A program made the position numbers and the translations under genes. A stretch of DNA of 64,000 nucleotides, from NCBI RefSeq assembly GCF_004762045.1, contig NZ_SJOM01000007.1:5915565-5979564 (forward strand), given 5' to 3'. This document shows positions 48,613 through 56,890 of this stretch, one piece after another (positions within the stretch are counted from its first letter, which is position 1; the number at the start of each line of letters is the position of its first letter). Source of the DNA: Mycobacterium sp. DL99 (lineage in GTDB: Bacteria; Actinomycetota; Actinomycetes; Mycobacteriales; Mycobacteriaceae). The notes under the pieces are model-generated. The model was not told where the DNA came from. It made no database searches and worked only from the letters and a program-made list of their open reading frames with translations.

Positions 48613-49641
48613 GTGGCAACCACTGAGAGCGGCGCCAAACACGTCGGCTGGCCGTCGCGGCTGACCAAGGCCCGGCTGCATTTCGTATCGGGTAAGGGCG
48701 GCACCGGCAAGTCCACCGTCGCTGCCGCCCTGGCCCTGGCCTTGGCGGCCGGCGGCCGCAAGGTGCTGCTGGTCGAGGTCGAGGGGCGCCAGGGCATCGC
48801 GCAGCTGTTCGACGTGCCGCCGCTGCCGTACGAGGAGGTCAAGGTCGCCACGGCCGACGGCGGCGGTCAGGTCAACGCACTCGCGATCGACATCGAGGCC
48901 GCGTTTCTGGAATACCTCGACATGTTCTACAACCTCGGGCTGGCCGGCCGGGCGATGCGCCGCATCGGGGCCATCGAGTTCGCCACCACCATCGCGCCGG
49001 GTCTGCGCGACGTGCTGCTCACCGGCAAGATCAAAGAGATCGTGACACGGACCGCCAAGGACGCCAAGGGCAAGCGCGGCGTCTATGACGCTGTGGTGGT
49101 GGATTCTCCTCCCACCGGCCGTATTTCGCGGTTCCTGGATGTCACCAAGGCGGTCTCCGACCTGGCCAAGGGCGGCCCGGTGCACTCCCAGGCCGATGGC
49201 GTGGTCAAGCTGCTGCACTCCGAGCAGACCGCCATTCACCTGGTGACGCTGCTGGAGGCACTTCCGATCCAGGAGACGCTGGAGGCGATCGACGAGCTCA
49301 CCGAGATGGGCCTGCCGATCGGGAGCGTCATCGTCAACCGCAACATCCCGGCCTACCTACCCGCCGAGGATCTGGCCAAGGCCGCCGAGGGCGACATCGA
49401 CGCCGATGCCGTCCGCGCCGACCTGAAAAAGGCTGGAATCACCTTGGCGGACAACGACTTCGCCGGCCTGCTCACCGAGTCGATCCAGCATGCCACCCGG
49501 ATCGCGGCCCGCGCCGAGAGTGCCGAACTACTCGACGCCATCGATGTACCCCGCCTCGAGCTGCCGGCGCTGGCCGACGGTGTCGACCTGGGCAGCCTGT
49601 ATGAACTCGCCGAAGCACTCGAACAGCAGGGGGTCCGATAG
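48613..49641 (+). CDS. ArsA/Get3-like anion-transporting ATPase, first of a pair (Rv3679 type)
   Basis: A 342-residue MinD/ArsA-family ATPase: SGKGGTGKSTVAAALALALA is the deviant P-loop with signature Lys, VVVDSPPTGR is switch II. Homologues form a heterodimer with the next gene product. In M. tuberculosis the pair Rv3679/Rv3680 is linked to handling glycerol-derived stress and lipid metabolism. There is no arsenite-binding Cys set, so arsenic transport is unlikely. Its TAG stop overlaps the second gene's GTG. Confidence 0.93.
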   Translation: MATTESGAKHVGWPSRLTKARLHFVSGKGGTGKSTVAAALALALAAGGRKVLLVEVEGRQGIAQLFDVPPLPYEEVKVATADGGGQVNALAIDIEAAFLEYLDMFYNLGLAGRAMRRIGAIEFATTIAPGLRDVLLTGKIKEIVTRTAKDAKGKRGVYDAVVVDSPPTGRISRFLDVTKAVSDLAKGGPVHSQADGVVKLLHSEQTAIHLVTLLEALPIQETLEAIDELTEMGLPIGSVIVNRNIPAYLPAEDLAKAAEGDIDADAVRADLKKAGITLADNDFAGLLTESIQHATRIAARAESAELLDAIDVPRLELPALADGVDLGSLYELAEALEQQGVR

Positions 49642-50774
49642 TGAGCACGAAACCGCCCACCCTTGACATGCACGCCATCCTGTCCGACACCGCCAACCGC
49701 GTCGTAGTCTGTTGCGGCGCAGGCGGAGTCGGCAAAACCACCACCGCGGCCGCGATGGCGCTACGGGCTGCCGAATACGGCCGCACCGTCGTGGTGCTCA
49801 CCATCGATCCGGCCAAGCGGCTGGCCCAGGCGCTGGGCATCAAGGATCTCGGCAACACCCCGCAGCGGGTCCCGCTGGCTCCCGAGGTCACCGGTGAACT
49901 GCACGCGATGATGCTGGACATGCGCCGCACCTTCGACGAGATGGTGGTGCAGTACTCCGGGTCGGACCGCGCCGACAGCATTCTGGAGAACCAGTTCTAC
50001 CAAACCGTGGCGACGTCGCTGGCGGGCACGCAGGAGTACATGGCGATGGAGAAACTCGGCCAGTTGCTGGCCGAGGACAAGTGGGATCTGGTGGTGGTGG
50101 ACACCCCGCCGTCGCGCAACGCCCTGGACTTCCTCGACGCGCCGAAGCGGTTGGGCAGCTTCATGGACAGCCGGCTGTGGCGGATGCTGCTGGCGCCGGG
50201 ACGCGGCATCGGGCGGTTGGTCACCGGCGCCGTCGGGCTGGCCATGAAGGCCCTGTCCACCGTGCTGGGGTCGCAAATGCTTTCCGACGCGGCAGGTTTC
50301 GTGCAGTCACTGGATGCCACGTTCGGCGGGTTCCGCGAGAAGGCCGACCGCACCTACGAATTGCTCAAGCGGCGCGGCACCCAATTCGTGGTGGTGTCGG
50401 CAGCCGAGCCTGATGCCCTGCGTGAGGCTTCGTTCTTCGTCGATCGGCTGTCGACTGAGCACATGCCGCTGGCCGGGCTGATCCTCAACCGCACCCACCC
50501 CACGCTGTGCGATCTGCATGCTGAGAAGGCCGAGGAAGCCGCTGACGAGTTGGCGGCGCAGGATCCGGAATCGCTGACCGCAGCAGTGCTGCGCATCCAC
50601 GCCGAGCGGGCACACACCGCCAAGCGTGAGATCCGACTGCTGTCGCGGTTCACCGGCGCCAACCCGCATGTGGCGATCGTCGGCGTGCCGTCGCTGCCGT
50701 TCGATGTATCCGATCTCGAAGCGCTGCGGGCGATCGCCGATCAGATCACCGGAGAAGCGGCCGAGGCCGCCTGA
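49641..50774 (+). CDS. ArsA/Get3-like anion-transporting ATPase, second of a pair (Rv3680 type)
   Basis: A 377-residue partner ATPase: VVCCGAGGVGKTTTAAAMALRAA P-loop, VVVDTPPSRNALDFLDAP switch II, and a long helical insertion (LGSFMDSRLWRMLLAPGRGIG) that may bind a hydrophobic tail or lipid. The start overlaps the first ATPase. The last 34 bases overlap the convergent beta-lactamase-like gene, an overlap created where the accessory island joins the core. Confidence 0.93.
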   Translation: MSTKPPTLDMHAILSDTANRVVVCCGAGGVGKTTTAAAMALRAAEYGRTVVVLTIDPAKRLAQALGIKDLGNTPQRVPLAPEVTGELHAMMLDMRRTFDEMVVQYSGSDRADSILENQFYQTVATSLAGTQEYMAMEKLGQLLAEDKWDLVVVDTPPSRNALDFLDAPKRLGSFMDSRLWRMLLAPGRGIGRLVTGAVGLAMKALSTVLGSQMLSDAAGFVQSLDATFGGFREKADRTYELLKRRGTQFVVVSAAEPDALREASFFVDRLSTEHMPLAGLILNRTHPTLCDLHAEKAEEAADELAAQDPESLTAAVLRIHAERAHTAKREIRLLSRFTGANPHVAIVGVPSLPFDVSDLEALRAIADQITGEAAEAA

Positions 50775-51601
50775 CCGGCATCCTCCAGATATCGGCGGAT
50801 CTCGCTGCCCAGCAGCCCCATCGCCGCCAAGCACGGATCGCGATGGTCCTCACCCCAGGCCCAGTTCGCCAGGACGGCGTAGGCCACCCGGCGTCCACTC
50901 ACGGCGTGCCCGACGAATCCGATGTCGATGCGCGCGTCGGAGATGGTCCCGGTCTTGTTCCAGAGTTCGAAGCCGGCGTCGGGCTCGGTGTGGGCCAGTG
51001 GGTCCAGGCCGAATGCCCGCGCCACCATGGACAGATCGGTGTTGACGCCGAGCCATCGCCGCACCCGCTCCGACGCCGCGGCGCCGTGGATGTCACCCGC
51101 GTGCAGACGTCCGACGAAGTCGCACAGTTCTGCCGCGCTGCCCGTTGAGAGAGTGAGCGGATCATCCTGGGATCGGTTCAGCCGCACCCGGTCCCGCAAC
51201 CCGCTGGCGGTGAACCCGAGGTCGCGGGTGGCGCGCTGCACCTCGTCGAGCCCCAGCCGGCGAAGCAGCATGTTGGTGGCCATGTTGTCGCTGACCGCAC
51301 CGATCAGCAGGCACAGGTCATCGATCCGGTGGTCCTGCTGCCGCAGGAGATAAAGGATGCCGGAATCCGCCACCTGGTCCTCGGCGGTGGCGGCGACGAC
51401 TTCACCGGGGTTCAGGGTCACGTCGTCGAACCGGCGTGCCACCTCGGCCAGCAGGAAGACCTTCCCCACACTCGCCGTCTTGAGCACGCGGTCCGGAGTG
51501 TGCTCCCACAAGGTCTGGCCGGTGTTGAGGTCCGTGACGCGGGCCGACCAGGTCGCCGCGCCGGCCAGCCAGGACGAGGCCCGGGAGAAGAAGCCGCTCA
51601 T
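50741..51601 (-). CDS. Class A beta-lactamase-fold serine hydrolase without signal peptide
   Basis: A 286-residue protein with all class A landmarks: the SxxK nucleophile in KTASVGKVF (about residue 47), the SDN loop in GAVSDNMATN, and KTG in LWNKTGTIS. The omega-loop Glu is less clear (LRDRVRLNRSQDDPL), so hydrolysis of antibiotics may be poor. The start at ATG 51601 overlaps the permease stop (ATGA), and the N-terminus has no export signal, so the protein is probably cytoplasmic, which is unusual for a beta-lactamase. It may act on a cyclic amide or amino-acid derivative brought in by the permease. Partly overlaps Rv3680-like gene. Confidence 0.85.
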   Translation of the reverse strand: MSGFFSRASSWLAGAATWSARVTDLNTGQTLWEHTPDRVLKTASVGKVFLLAEVARRFDDVTLNPGEVVAATAEDQVADSGILYLLRQQDHRIDDLCLLIGAVSDNMATNMLLRRLGLDEVQRATRDLGFTASGLRDRVRLNRSQDDPLTLSTGSAAELCDFVGRLHAGDIHGAAASERVRRWLGVNTDLSMVARAFGLDPLAHTEPDAGFELWNKTGTISDARIDIGFVGHAVSGRRVAYAVLANWAWGEDHRDPCLAAMGLLGSEIRRYLEDAGQAASAASPVI

Positions 51602-53010
51602 GCCAGTTCGGCGACCTCGGCGTCGACGGGCACCCGCCCGAACCGCTTGCGCAGGACGTAGGCCACCACGACCACGACGAGGCTCACCACGCTGGCCAGC
51701 AGCTGGACGCGCTGATCGACGTCGAAGAGCATGGCCAGCAGCACCAGGACGAAACACGCGATCACCACGATGGTCAGATACGGGAAGAACCACATCTTCA
51801 GCGTCAGCTTGGACGGGTCTTCACGTTCGATGGCCCGGCGTACCCGCAGTTCGGAGATGCCGATCATGATGTACATGAAGATCGCGACCACGCCGCACGA
51901 GTTCACCAGGAACAGGAACAGTGAATCGGGAGCGATGTAGGCGAGCACCACGGAGATCCAGCCGATGACCGTGCTGGCCAGTACGGCCCGAGTCGGTACG
52001 CCGCGGGAGTTGGTGCGCACCAACCACTCCGGCGCGTCGCCGTGTGACGCGAGGACCCGCAGCATGCGCGAGGACGTGTAGATCGACGAGTTCAGCACCG
52101 ATAGCACCGCGGTGAGGATGACGAAGTTCATGATCGCGCCGGCACCGGGAATCTCCAGTTTGTCCAGCGCGGCCACATACGGGCTGGACAGCACGGATGC
52201 GTCGTTCCACGGCAGGATGCACACGACGAGGAAGATCGATCCGACGTAGAACAGGATGATCCGCCAGATGACTCCGGTGGTGGCCCTGGCCACCGACTTC
52301 GCCGGCTCGGCGCTCTCCGCGGCTGCGATGGTGACGATTTCGGCTCCACCGAAGGCGAAGATCACCACCACCACGGCGCCCAGGATCGCCCCGACGCCGT
52401 TGGGCGCGAAGCCGCCGTGGGACACCAGATTGCTCAGTCCGCTGGTATCGCCCGGCCACAGCCCCAGGACCCACAGCAAGCCCAGCACGATGAAGGACAC
52501 GATGGCGGCGACCTTGATGCCGGAGAACCAGAACTCGAACTCACCGAACCACCGCACCGAGATCAGGTTGGTCACGGTCATCACGGCCATCAACAGCATG
52601 GCCATGATCCACAACGGCAAACCGACCCAGACGGACAGGATCTTCGCCCCGGCAACGGCTTCCACCGCGATGATGATCACGTAGTAGTACCAGTACAACC
52701 AGCCGAGGGTGAAGCCCGCCCAGGGCCCGATGCCCATCCGGGCGTAGTCGGCGAACGCACCGGTCCGCGGCTTTGCGACCACCATCTCGCCCAGCATGCG
52801 CAGGGTGCACAACACCAGCGCGCCGGCCAGAACGTAGGACAGGATCGCGGCGGGGCCGGCGGTCTTGATGACCGCACCGCTACCGACGAACAGCCCGGCT
52901 CCGATGGCACCGCCGATCGCGATCATCGTCATGTGTCGCGTTTTCAGCGACCTGGCCAGGCCGGAGCGGGGTTCGTCGGTGGAGGACGACTGGGATGTCG
53001 ATTCGAGCAT
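51598..53010 (-). CDS. APC-family amino acid permease
   Basis: A 470-residue transporter with about twelve membrane helices. The start is LKTRHMTMIAIGGAIGAGLFVGSG, the APC signature GGAIGAGLF lining the substrate site, and helix 6 follows with AFGGAEIVTIAAAES. It resembles GABA/aromatic/lysine-type permeases (GabP/CycA group), which take up amino acids with a proton. It lies 26 bases after the decarboxylase and overlaps the beta-lactamase-like gene, so it probably imports or exchanges the decarboxylase substrate or product. Confidence 0.93.
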   Translation of the reverse strand: MLESTSQSSSTDEPRSGLARSLKTRHMTMIAIGGAIGAGLFVGSGAVIKTAGPAAILSYVLAGALVLCTLRMLGEMVVAKPRTGAFADYARMGIGPWAGFTLGWLYWYYYVIIIAVEAVAGAKILSVWVGLPLWIMAMLLMAVMTVTNLISVRWFGEFEFWFSGIKVAAIVSFIVLGLLWVLGLWPGDTSGLSNLVSHGGFAPNGVGAILGAVVVVIFAFGGAEIVTIAAAESAEPAKSVARATTGVIWRIILFYVGSIFLVVCILPWNDASVLSSPYVAALDKLEIPGAGAIMNFVILTAVLSVLNSSIYTSSRMLRVLASHGDAPEWLVRTNSRGVPTRAVLASTVIGWISVVLAYIAPDSLFLFLVNSCGVVAIFMYIMIGISELRVRRAIEREDPSKLTLKMWFFPYLTIVVIACFVLVLLAMLFDVDQRVQLLASVVSLVVVVVAYVLRKRFGRVPVDAEVAELA

Positions 53011-53036
53011 GTGGGCGGTCGCAATCAGTCGGAGGG

Positions 53037-54404
53037 TCAGGCGGACGGGAGCAGAGGCAGCGGCACAAGAGACGGTTCTCCGGCCTCGGTGACGATCTGT
53101 TCGATCGTCTGGGCCCGACGGGCAAGCGACCAGCGTCGGTCGCCCTCGGCGTCGGTCCCCACGGTGTAGACCGCGGGTCGGGGCAGCGCGTTGTACGAGA
53201 AGTGAGTGGAGAAGTAGTAGCCGCCGGTATCCGGAACAGCCACCAGGTCTCCCCCGCGAATGAACGGCAATTCGCGGCCGACGGCCATCATGTCACCGGA
53301 GAAGCAGGCGGGCCCGGCCACATCCTGTACCCGCATACCGTCGTCGCGGCGCCGCCCCTGCCGGTCGTAGATCTCGACCCGCAACGGCCACGCCTCGGGC
53401 GCGAAGATCGTACGGGTGGCCACCTGCACACCGGCGTGGGTGATGGCGATCGGCCGGCCGCCGGTGACTTTCGTGTACTCGACCCGGGCGACGATGGTGC
53501 CGGCCTTGGCCGTCAGCGCCCGTCCGAACTCGGTCACCAAGGCGTACGTGCCGTCGAACAGCTGCGGTACCGCAGCCTCCAACGCGGCGCGGTGATCGGC
53601 GAAACTTGGTGTGATGTCGTCGGATTCGAAGTTGACCGGCAATCCTCCGCCGATGTCGATCCGCTGAATCTGCCGGAAGCCGACCCGTGCGGTGATCTCG
53701 GCGGCGAGCTCGGCCACCAGCCGTACGCCCTCGGCGGCGTGCGCGAGGCTCATCCCCTGCGATCCGCTGTGCACGTGCAGCTGGGTCAACCACGGCCGGT
53801 CCGCGAAGGCGTCGACGATTTCGTCGCGATGGTCGGCCAGCCCGATCCCGAACTTGGAGGTGGTGGTGGCCGTGCTCATGGCGCCGATGGTGCCGGCGCC
53901 GGTCTGGGGATTCAGCCTCATCCCGATCACCGACCGATGCCCAGCCGCCCGGGCGATCGCCTGATCGACCCGCGTCAGCTCCTCGAAGTTGTCGATGTTG
54001 AACGACACCCCCAGCGCGAGCGCCCGCTCTATCTCCGTCGTGGTCTTGGCCGGAGAGTCGAACACGATGCGTTCTGCCGGGAAGCCCGCGGCCAGCGCCA
54101 GTTCGAGCTCACCGGGGCTGGCCACCTCGCATCCGAATCCCGCCTGGGCGAACCGCGCGAGCACCGGGCGCAGGGTGATCGCCTTGGCCGCGATGGTGTG
54201 CAGTGCCGGCATGCTCGACGGGTAGGCCTCGGTCAGCGACCGCATCAGTTCATCGAGGGTGTCCAGGTCGATGACTCCGCACATCGGGTGCAGGTCGCCG
54301 ATGAATCCCTGCCGAACCACACCGGCCACGATTTCGCCGCGCCGGTGCAGGAGCGTGTCCGGATCCGGCAGTGGTTGCCCGGTACGCAGTGGTGCATCAA
54401 TCAC
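53037..54404 (-). CDS. Fold-type III PLP amino-acid decarboxylase (DAP/ornithine/lysine type)
   Basis: A 455-residue alanine-racemase-fold decarboxylase. The PLP Lys lies in LHTIAAKAITL (about residue 73), with HVHSGSQG, the phosphate loop DIGGGLPV, TEFGRALTA, and the C-terminal catalytic Cys region GPACFSGDMM and GGYYFSTHFSYNALPRP. It is longer than lysA-encoded DAP decarboxylases only slightly, but the substrate-specific residues were not resolved. No lysine biosynthesis gene is adjacent, so catabolic ornithine, lysine or related substrates are as likely as DAP. First gene of a decarboxylase-permease-hydrolase operon under a nearby PucR regulator. Confidence 0.88.
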   Translation of the reverse strand: MIDAPLRTGQPLPDPDTLLHRRGEIVAGVVRQGFIGDLHPMCGVIDLDTLDELMRSLTEAYPSSMPALHTIAAKAITLRPVLARFAQAGFGCEVASPGELELALAAGFPAERIVFDSPAKTTTEIERALALGVSFNIDNFEELTRVDQAIARAAGHRSVIGMRLNPQTGAGTIGAMSTATTTSKFGIGLADHRDEIVDAFADRPWLTQLHVHSGSQGMSLAHAAEGVRLVAELAAEITARVGFRQIQRIDIGGGLPVNFESDDITPSFADHRAALEAAVPQLFDGTYALVTEFGRALTAKAGTIVARVEYTKVTGGRPIAITHAGVQVATRTIFAPEAWPLRVEIYDRQGRRRDDGMRVQDVAGPACFSGDMMAVGRELPFIRGGDLVAVPDTGGYYFSTHFSYNALPRPAVYTVGTDAEGDRRWSLARRAQTIEQIVTEAGEPSLVPLPLLPSA

Positions 54405-54527
54405 AGATAAATCCTATGAATACAGCCCATGGTGGGGAGAGCCACGCGGGCTGAGGAATTCCGCGCGGATCTTCGTCGGATTCGGAGGAAGCCCCCGAGA
54501 CCCTGATGGCGGTATCTCCGAAATGCA

Positions 54528-56141
54528 CTAACCGGATCCGCGATTCTTGTCGATGTCGACGGGCGGGCGGGCGGCGCGGACCTCACCGCGTCGTTCCCAC
54601 ACCAGCAGCCCCAGGGACGCGCGGAGGCGGGCTGCCGCCGAGTGCAGGTCGATACCGGAGACCACACGGATCCGGTCCAGTCGGTACCGCAGCGAATTGG
54701 CGTGGATGCCCAGTTCCCGGGCCGCCCCGCTCAGATTGCCCGGGTGGTCGAGCACGGCCGCGACCGTGTCGATGAACGCGGTGCCGTGATCGGTGTCGTG
54801 CCGGCGCAGGGCAGACAGCGGTTCGGTGATCGTGTCGGTCATCGGATCGAGCAGATCGGCCGCCCGAACCAGGGTCAGCGCGTCCTGCACGTCGGCAGCG
54901 GTGAGCACAGGCCGCTGGTCGCGCGGCTGTTGCGCGACGCTGAGTGCGGCTGCGTCGAGGACCTGACGGGCGACGATTGCGGAATTCCGCAAGTAGGCGA
55001 TGGCGTCGACGACGGGACCGACCGCGACCGGGCCGGCGTGGGCAGCCGAAACCCGGGTCAAATGCCTCGACAGGCTGTCGGCCAGATCCGCCTCGGCGGA
55101 CTCGTCGTCCAGCACTGGCAGCACGACGAACAGATCGTCCCCGACCCGCGCTGTCCGGGCGCCGGCCCGCAGGGCCTGAACATGGAACATCAGGGCGCGC
55201 GACGCGGGCGTATCGGACCCCAGCGCGACCACGGTGTGTCTGCTGTCCGGTTGCAGCCCGAGCAACGCCGCCGGGACTCCGGGGTCCACCCCGCGCGATA
55301 GCAGATCGACCAGAGCCGACTCCTGGAGTCGGCGTTCGTATTGGTCGCGGTGGACTTCTCGCAGCATCATCGCCGCGGCGGTCTGACGCACCTGCAGCAG
55401 CAGCTGCCGTAGTTCTTCGCGATCGGTGTCGTCGTCCAACGCCGCCCAGATCGTGCCGAGCGTTTCGGTGCCGGATTTCATCGCGACCACCATGCGGGCC
55501 GGGTCGTCATCCTCGGCATTGCGCACGACCACGTCATCGGATCGCCAGACCGCGGGCAGGAATCCGGTGGACATCAGCCGCTCGACCCGCCAGGCGGGTA
55601 CCGCACCACCCAGGATCGTCTGGTTCCGGATCGGGTCGACACCCGGCCCGACGACGGCATACGCCAGGACTCTGGAATCCAGGTCCTCGATCGTCACCGG
55701 AGCGCCGGTCTGGCTGCTGATCCACCGGGCCAGAGCCTGCAAGTTGTCCACCTGCGGGGCCGGGCTGACGATGCGGCCCGCACCGAGCAGCCGGACCAGG
55801 ACCCGGAACAGCTCGCTCCAGCCCACCCATGGTGAACGCCGGAACAGTCTGGTGGAGTGGCTGGGCAACATCGACACGTCGGTTGTCGCGTCGGGTGGAA
55901 GCACAACGGCCGCAGCGGTTCCCACCTCATCGAGCAACGACCCGAGCGCGAAGCGGTCCTCGACGCGAGTGCTGACGAACACGATGGTGCCGCTGTAGTC
56001 CGCCGGGGTGCCGGGCTCATGCAGGGCGACGTCGCTCAACAACGGATCGTCGCCGGTTTCCGCCGCAGGCAGCGGTATCAGCATGCCGGCGGCACCAGAA
56101 ACCATCGCCGACAACGGAAGAACGCTGGCAGGCTCACTCAC
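54528..56141 (-). CDS. PucR family transcriptional regulator
   Basis: A 537-residue regulator: N-terminal PucR sensor region (about 1-130), a GGDEF-like/CdaR middle (about 290-400), and a C-terminal PucR helix-turn-helix (LDHPGNLSGAARELGIHANSLRYRLDRI, about 480-515). Such proteins sense purine or amino-acid metabolites and control nearby catabolic genes. It lies upstream of the decarboxylase operon on the same strand with a 123-base gap that can hold a promoter, so that operon is its likely target. Confidence 0.9.
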   Translation of the reverse strand: MSEPASVLPLSAMVSGAAGMLIPLPAAETGDDPLLSDVALHEPGTPADYSGTIVFVSTRVEDRFALGSLLDEVGTAAAVVLPPDATTDVSMLPSHSTRLFRRSPWVGWSELFRVLVRLLGAGRIVSPAPQVDNLQALARWISSQTGAPVTIEDLDSRVLAYAVVGPGVDPIRNQTILGGAVPAWRVERLMSTGFLPAVWRSDDVVVRNAEDDDPARMVVAMKSGTETLGTIWAALDDDTDREELRQLLLQVRQTAAAMMLREVHRDQYERRLQESALVDLLSRGVDPGVPAALLGLQPDSRHTVVALGSDTPASRALMFHVQALRAGARTARVGDDLFVVLPVLDDESAEADLADSLSRHLTRVSAAHAGPVAVGPVVDAIAYLRNSAIVARQVLDAAALSVAQQPRDQRPVLTAADVQDALTLVRAADLLDPMTDTITEPLSALRRHDTDHGTAFIDTVAAVLDHPGNLSGAARELGIHANSLRYRLDRIRVVSGIDLHSAAARLRASLGLLVWERRGEVRAARPPVDIDKNRGSG

Positions 56142-56235
56142 TGCTGCTGATTACCATGTGCCACAACCGAAAACACTACCGTCGGCTGCATTTTGGCGCG
56201 CGCGGGCCGAGTGAGCCCGCGTAAGGACACGGAGG

Positions 56236-56595
56236 CTAGACCGCGCTGCGGTGGTGCTTGCGCTGGGCGGCGAAGAACTCGGACCAGGAGATGACTTCGG
56301 GATGCTGCTTGAGCAGGGCACGACGCTGACGTTCTGTCATGCCGCCCCAAACTCCGAATTCCACGCGGTTGTCCAGTGCATCTGCACCGCATTCGAGGAT
56401 CACGGGGCAGTGCCTGCAGATCACCGCGGCCTTGCGCTGAGCTGCACCGCGAACGAACAACTCGTCCGGATCGGCCTGGCGGCATCTCGCCTGGGAAACC
56501 CAGGCGATCCGGGCTTCCCCCTCGCCTCGGTGAACCAGGTTGGCGGCTGGGGCGGAAGCGTTCATCTTGTCTGCGACAGTTCGTGTACCTGACAC
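56236..56595 (-). CDS. whiB4: WhiB4 iron-sulphur redox regulator
   Basis: A 119-residue WhiB protein. The four cluster cysteines are in ARCRQADP, then ICRHCPVILEC (C-x2-C-x5-C), followed by GVWGGMTERQRR (the G[V/I]WGG turn) and a basic tail (RKHH). It binds a 4Fe-4S cluster and acts as an oxygen- and redox-sensitive regulator; WhiB4 in M. tuberculosis compacts the nucleoid and controls antioxidant and beta-lactam responses. I chose GTG 56595 (SGTR), which matches Rv3681c in start and length; ATG 56619 is an alternative. Divergent from ponA2. Confidence 0.96.
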   Translation of the reverse strand: MSGTRTVADKMNASAPAANLVHRGEGEARIAWVSQARCRQADPDELFVRGAAQRKAAVICRHCPVILECGADALDNRVEFGVWGGMTERQRRALLKQHPEVISWSEFFAAQRKHHRSAV

Positions 56596-56890
56596 CAGCG
56601 ATCCCTTCGTTCCAGCCATCTCCCCAGACGGCGGGCCTTGAACCTCCCGGTGTAGAGCGCCTATGCGATCTACGCCACATTGCGCCAGCCCGTGTAACCT
56701 GGATCGCACTGTGTGTCCAAGCTAGGTGGTCAGAGGGTATTAACGCAACAGTTTGCGACCCACTTTTTTGGGACGGCCGTGCCGTCTAGCCGGAGTCGTG
56801 GCCCTCTGAGGTGTTTCTGCAGGCAAGCGGGATATGACGGTGGCCCCGCTCGCCAGAAGGCCGCCTCAGCGAGATAGTTACTCTGTACCC

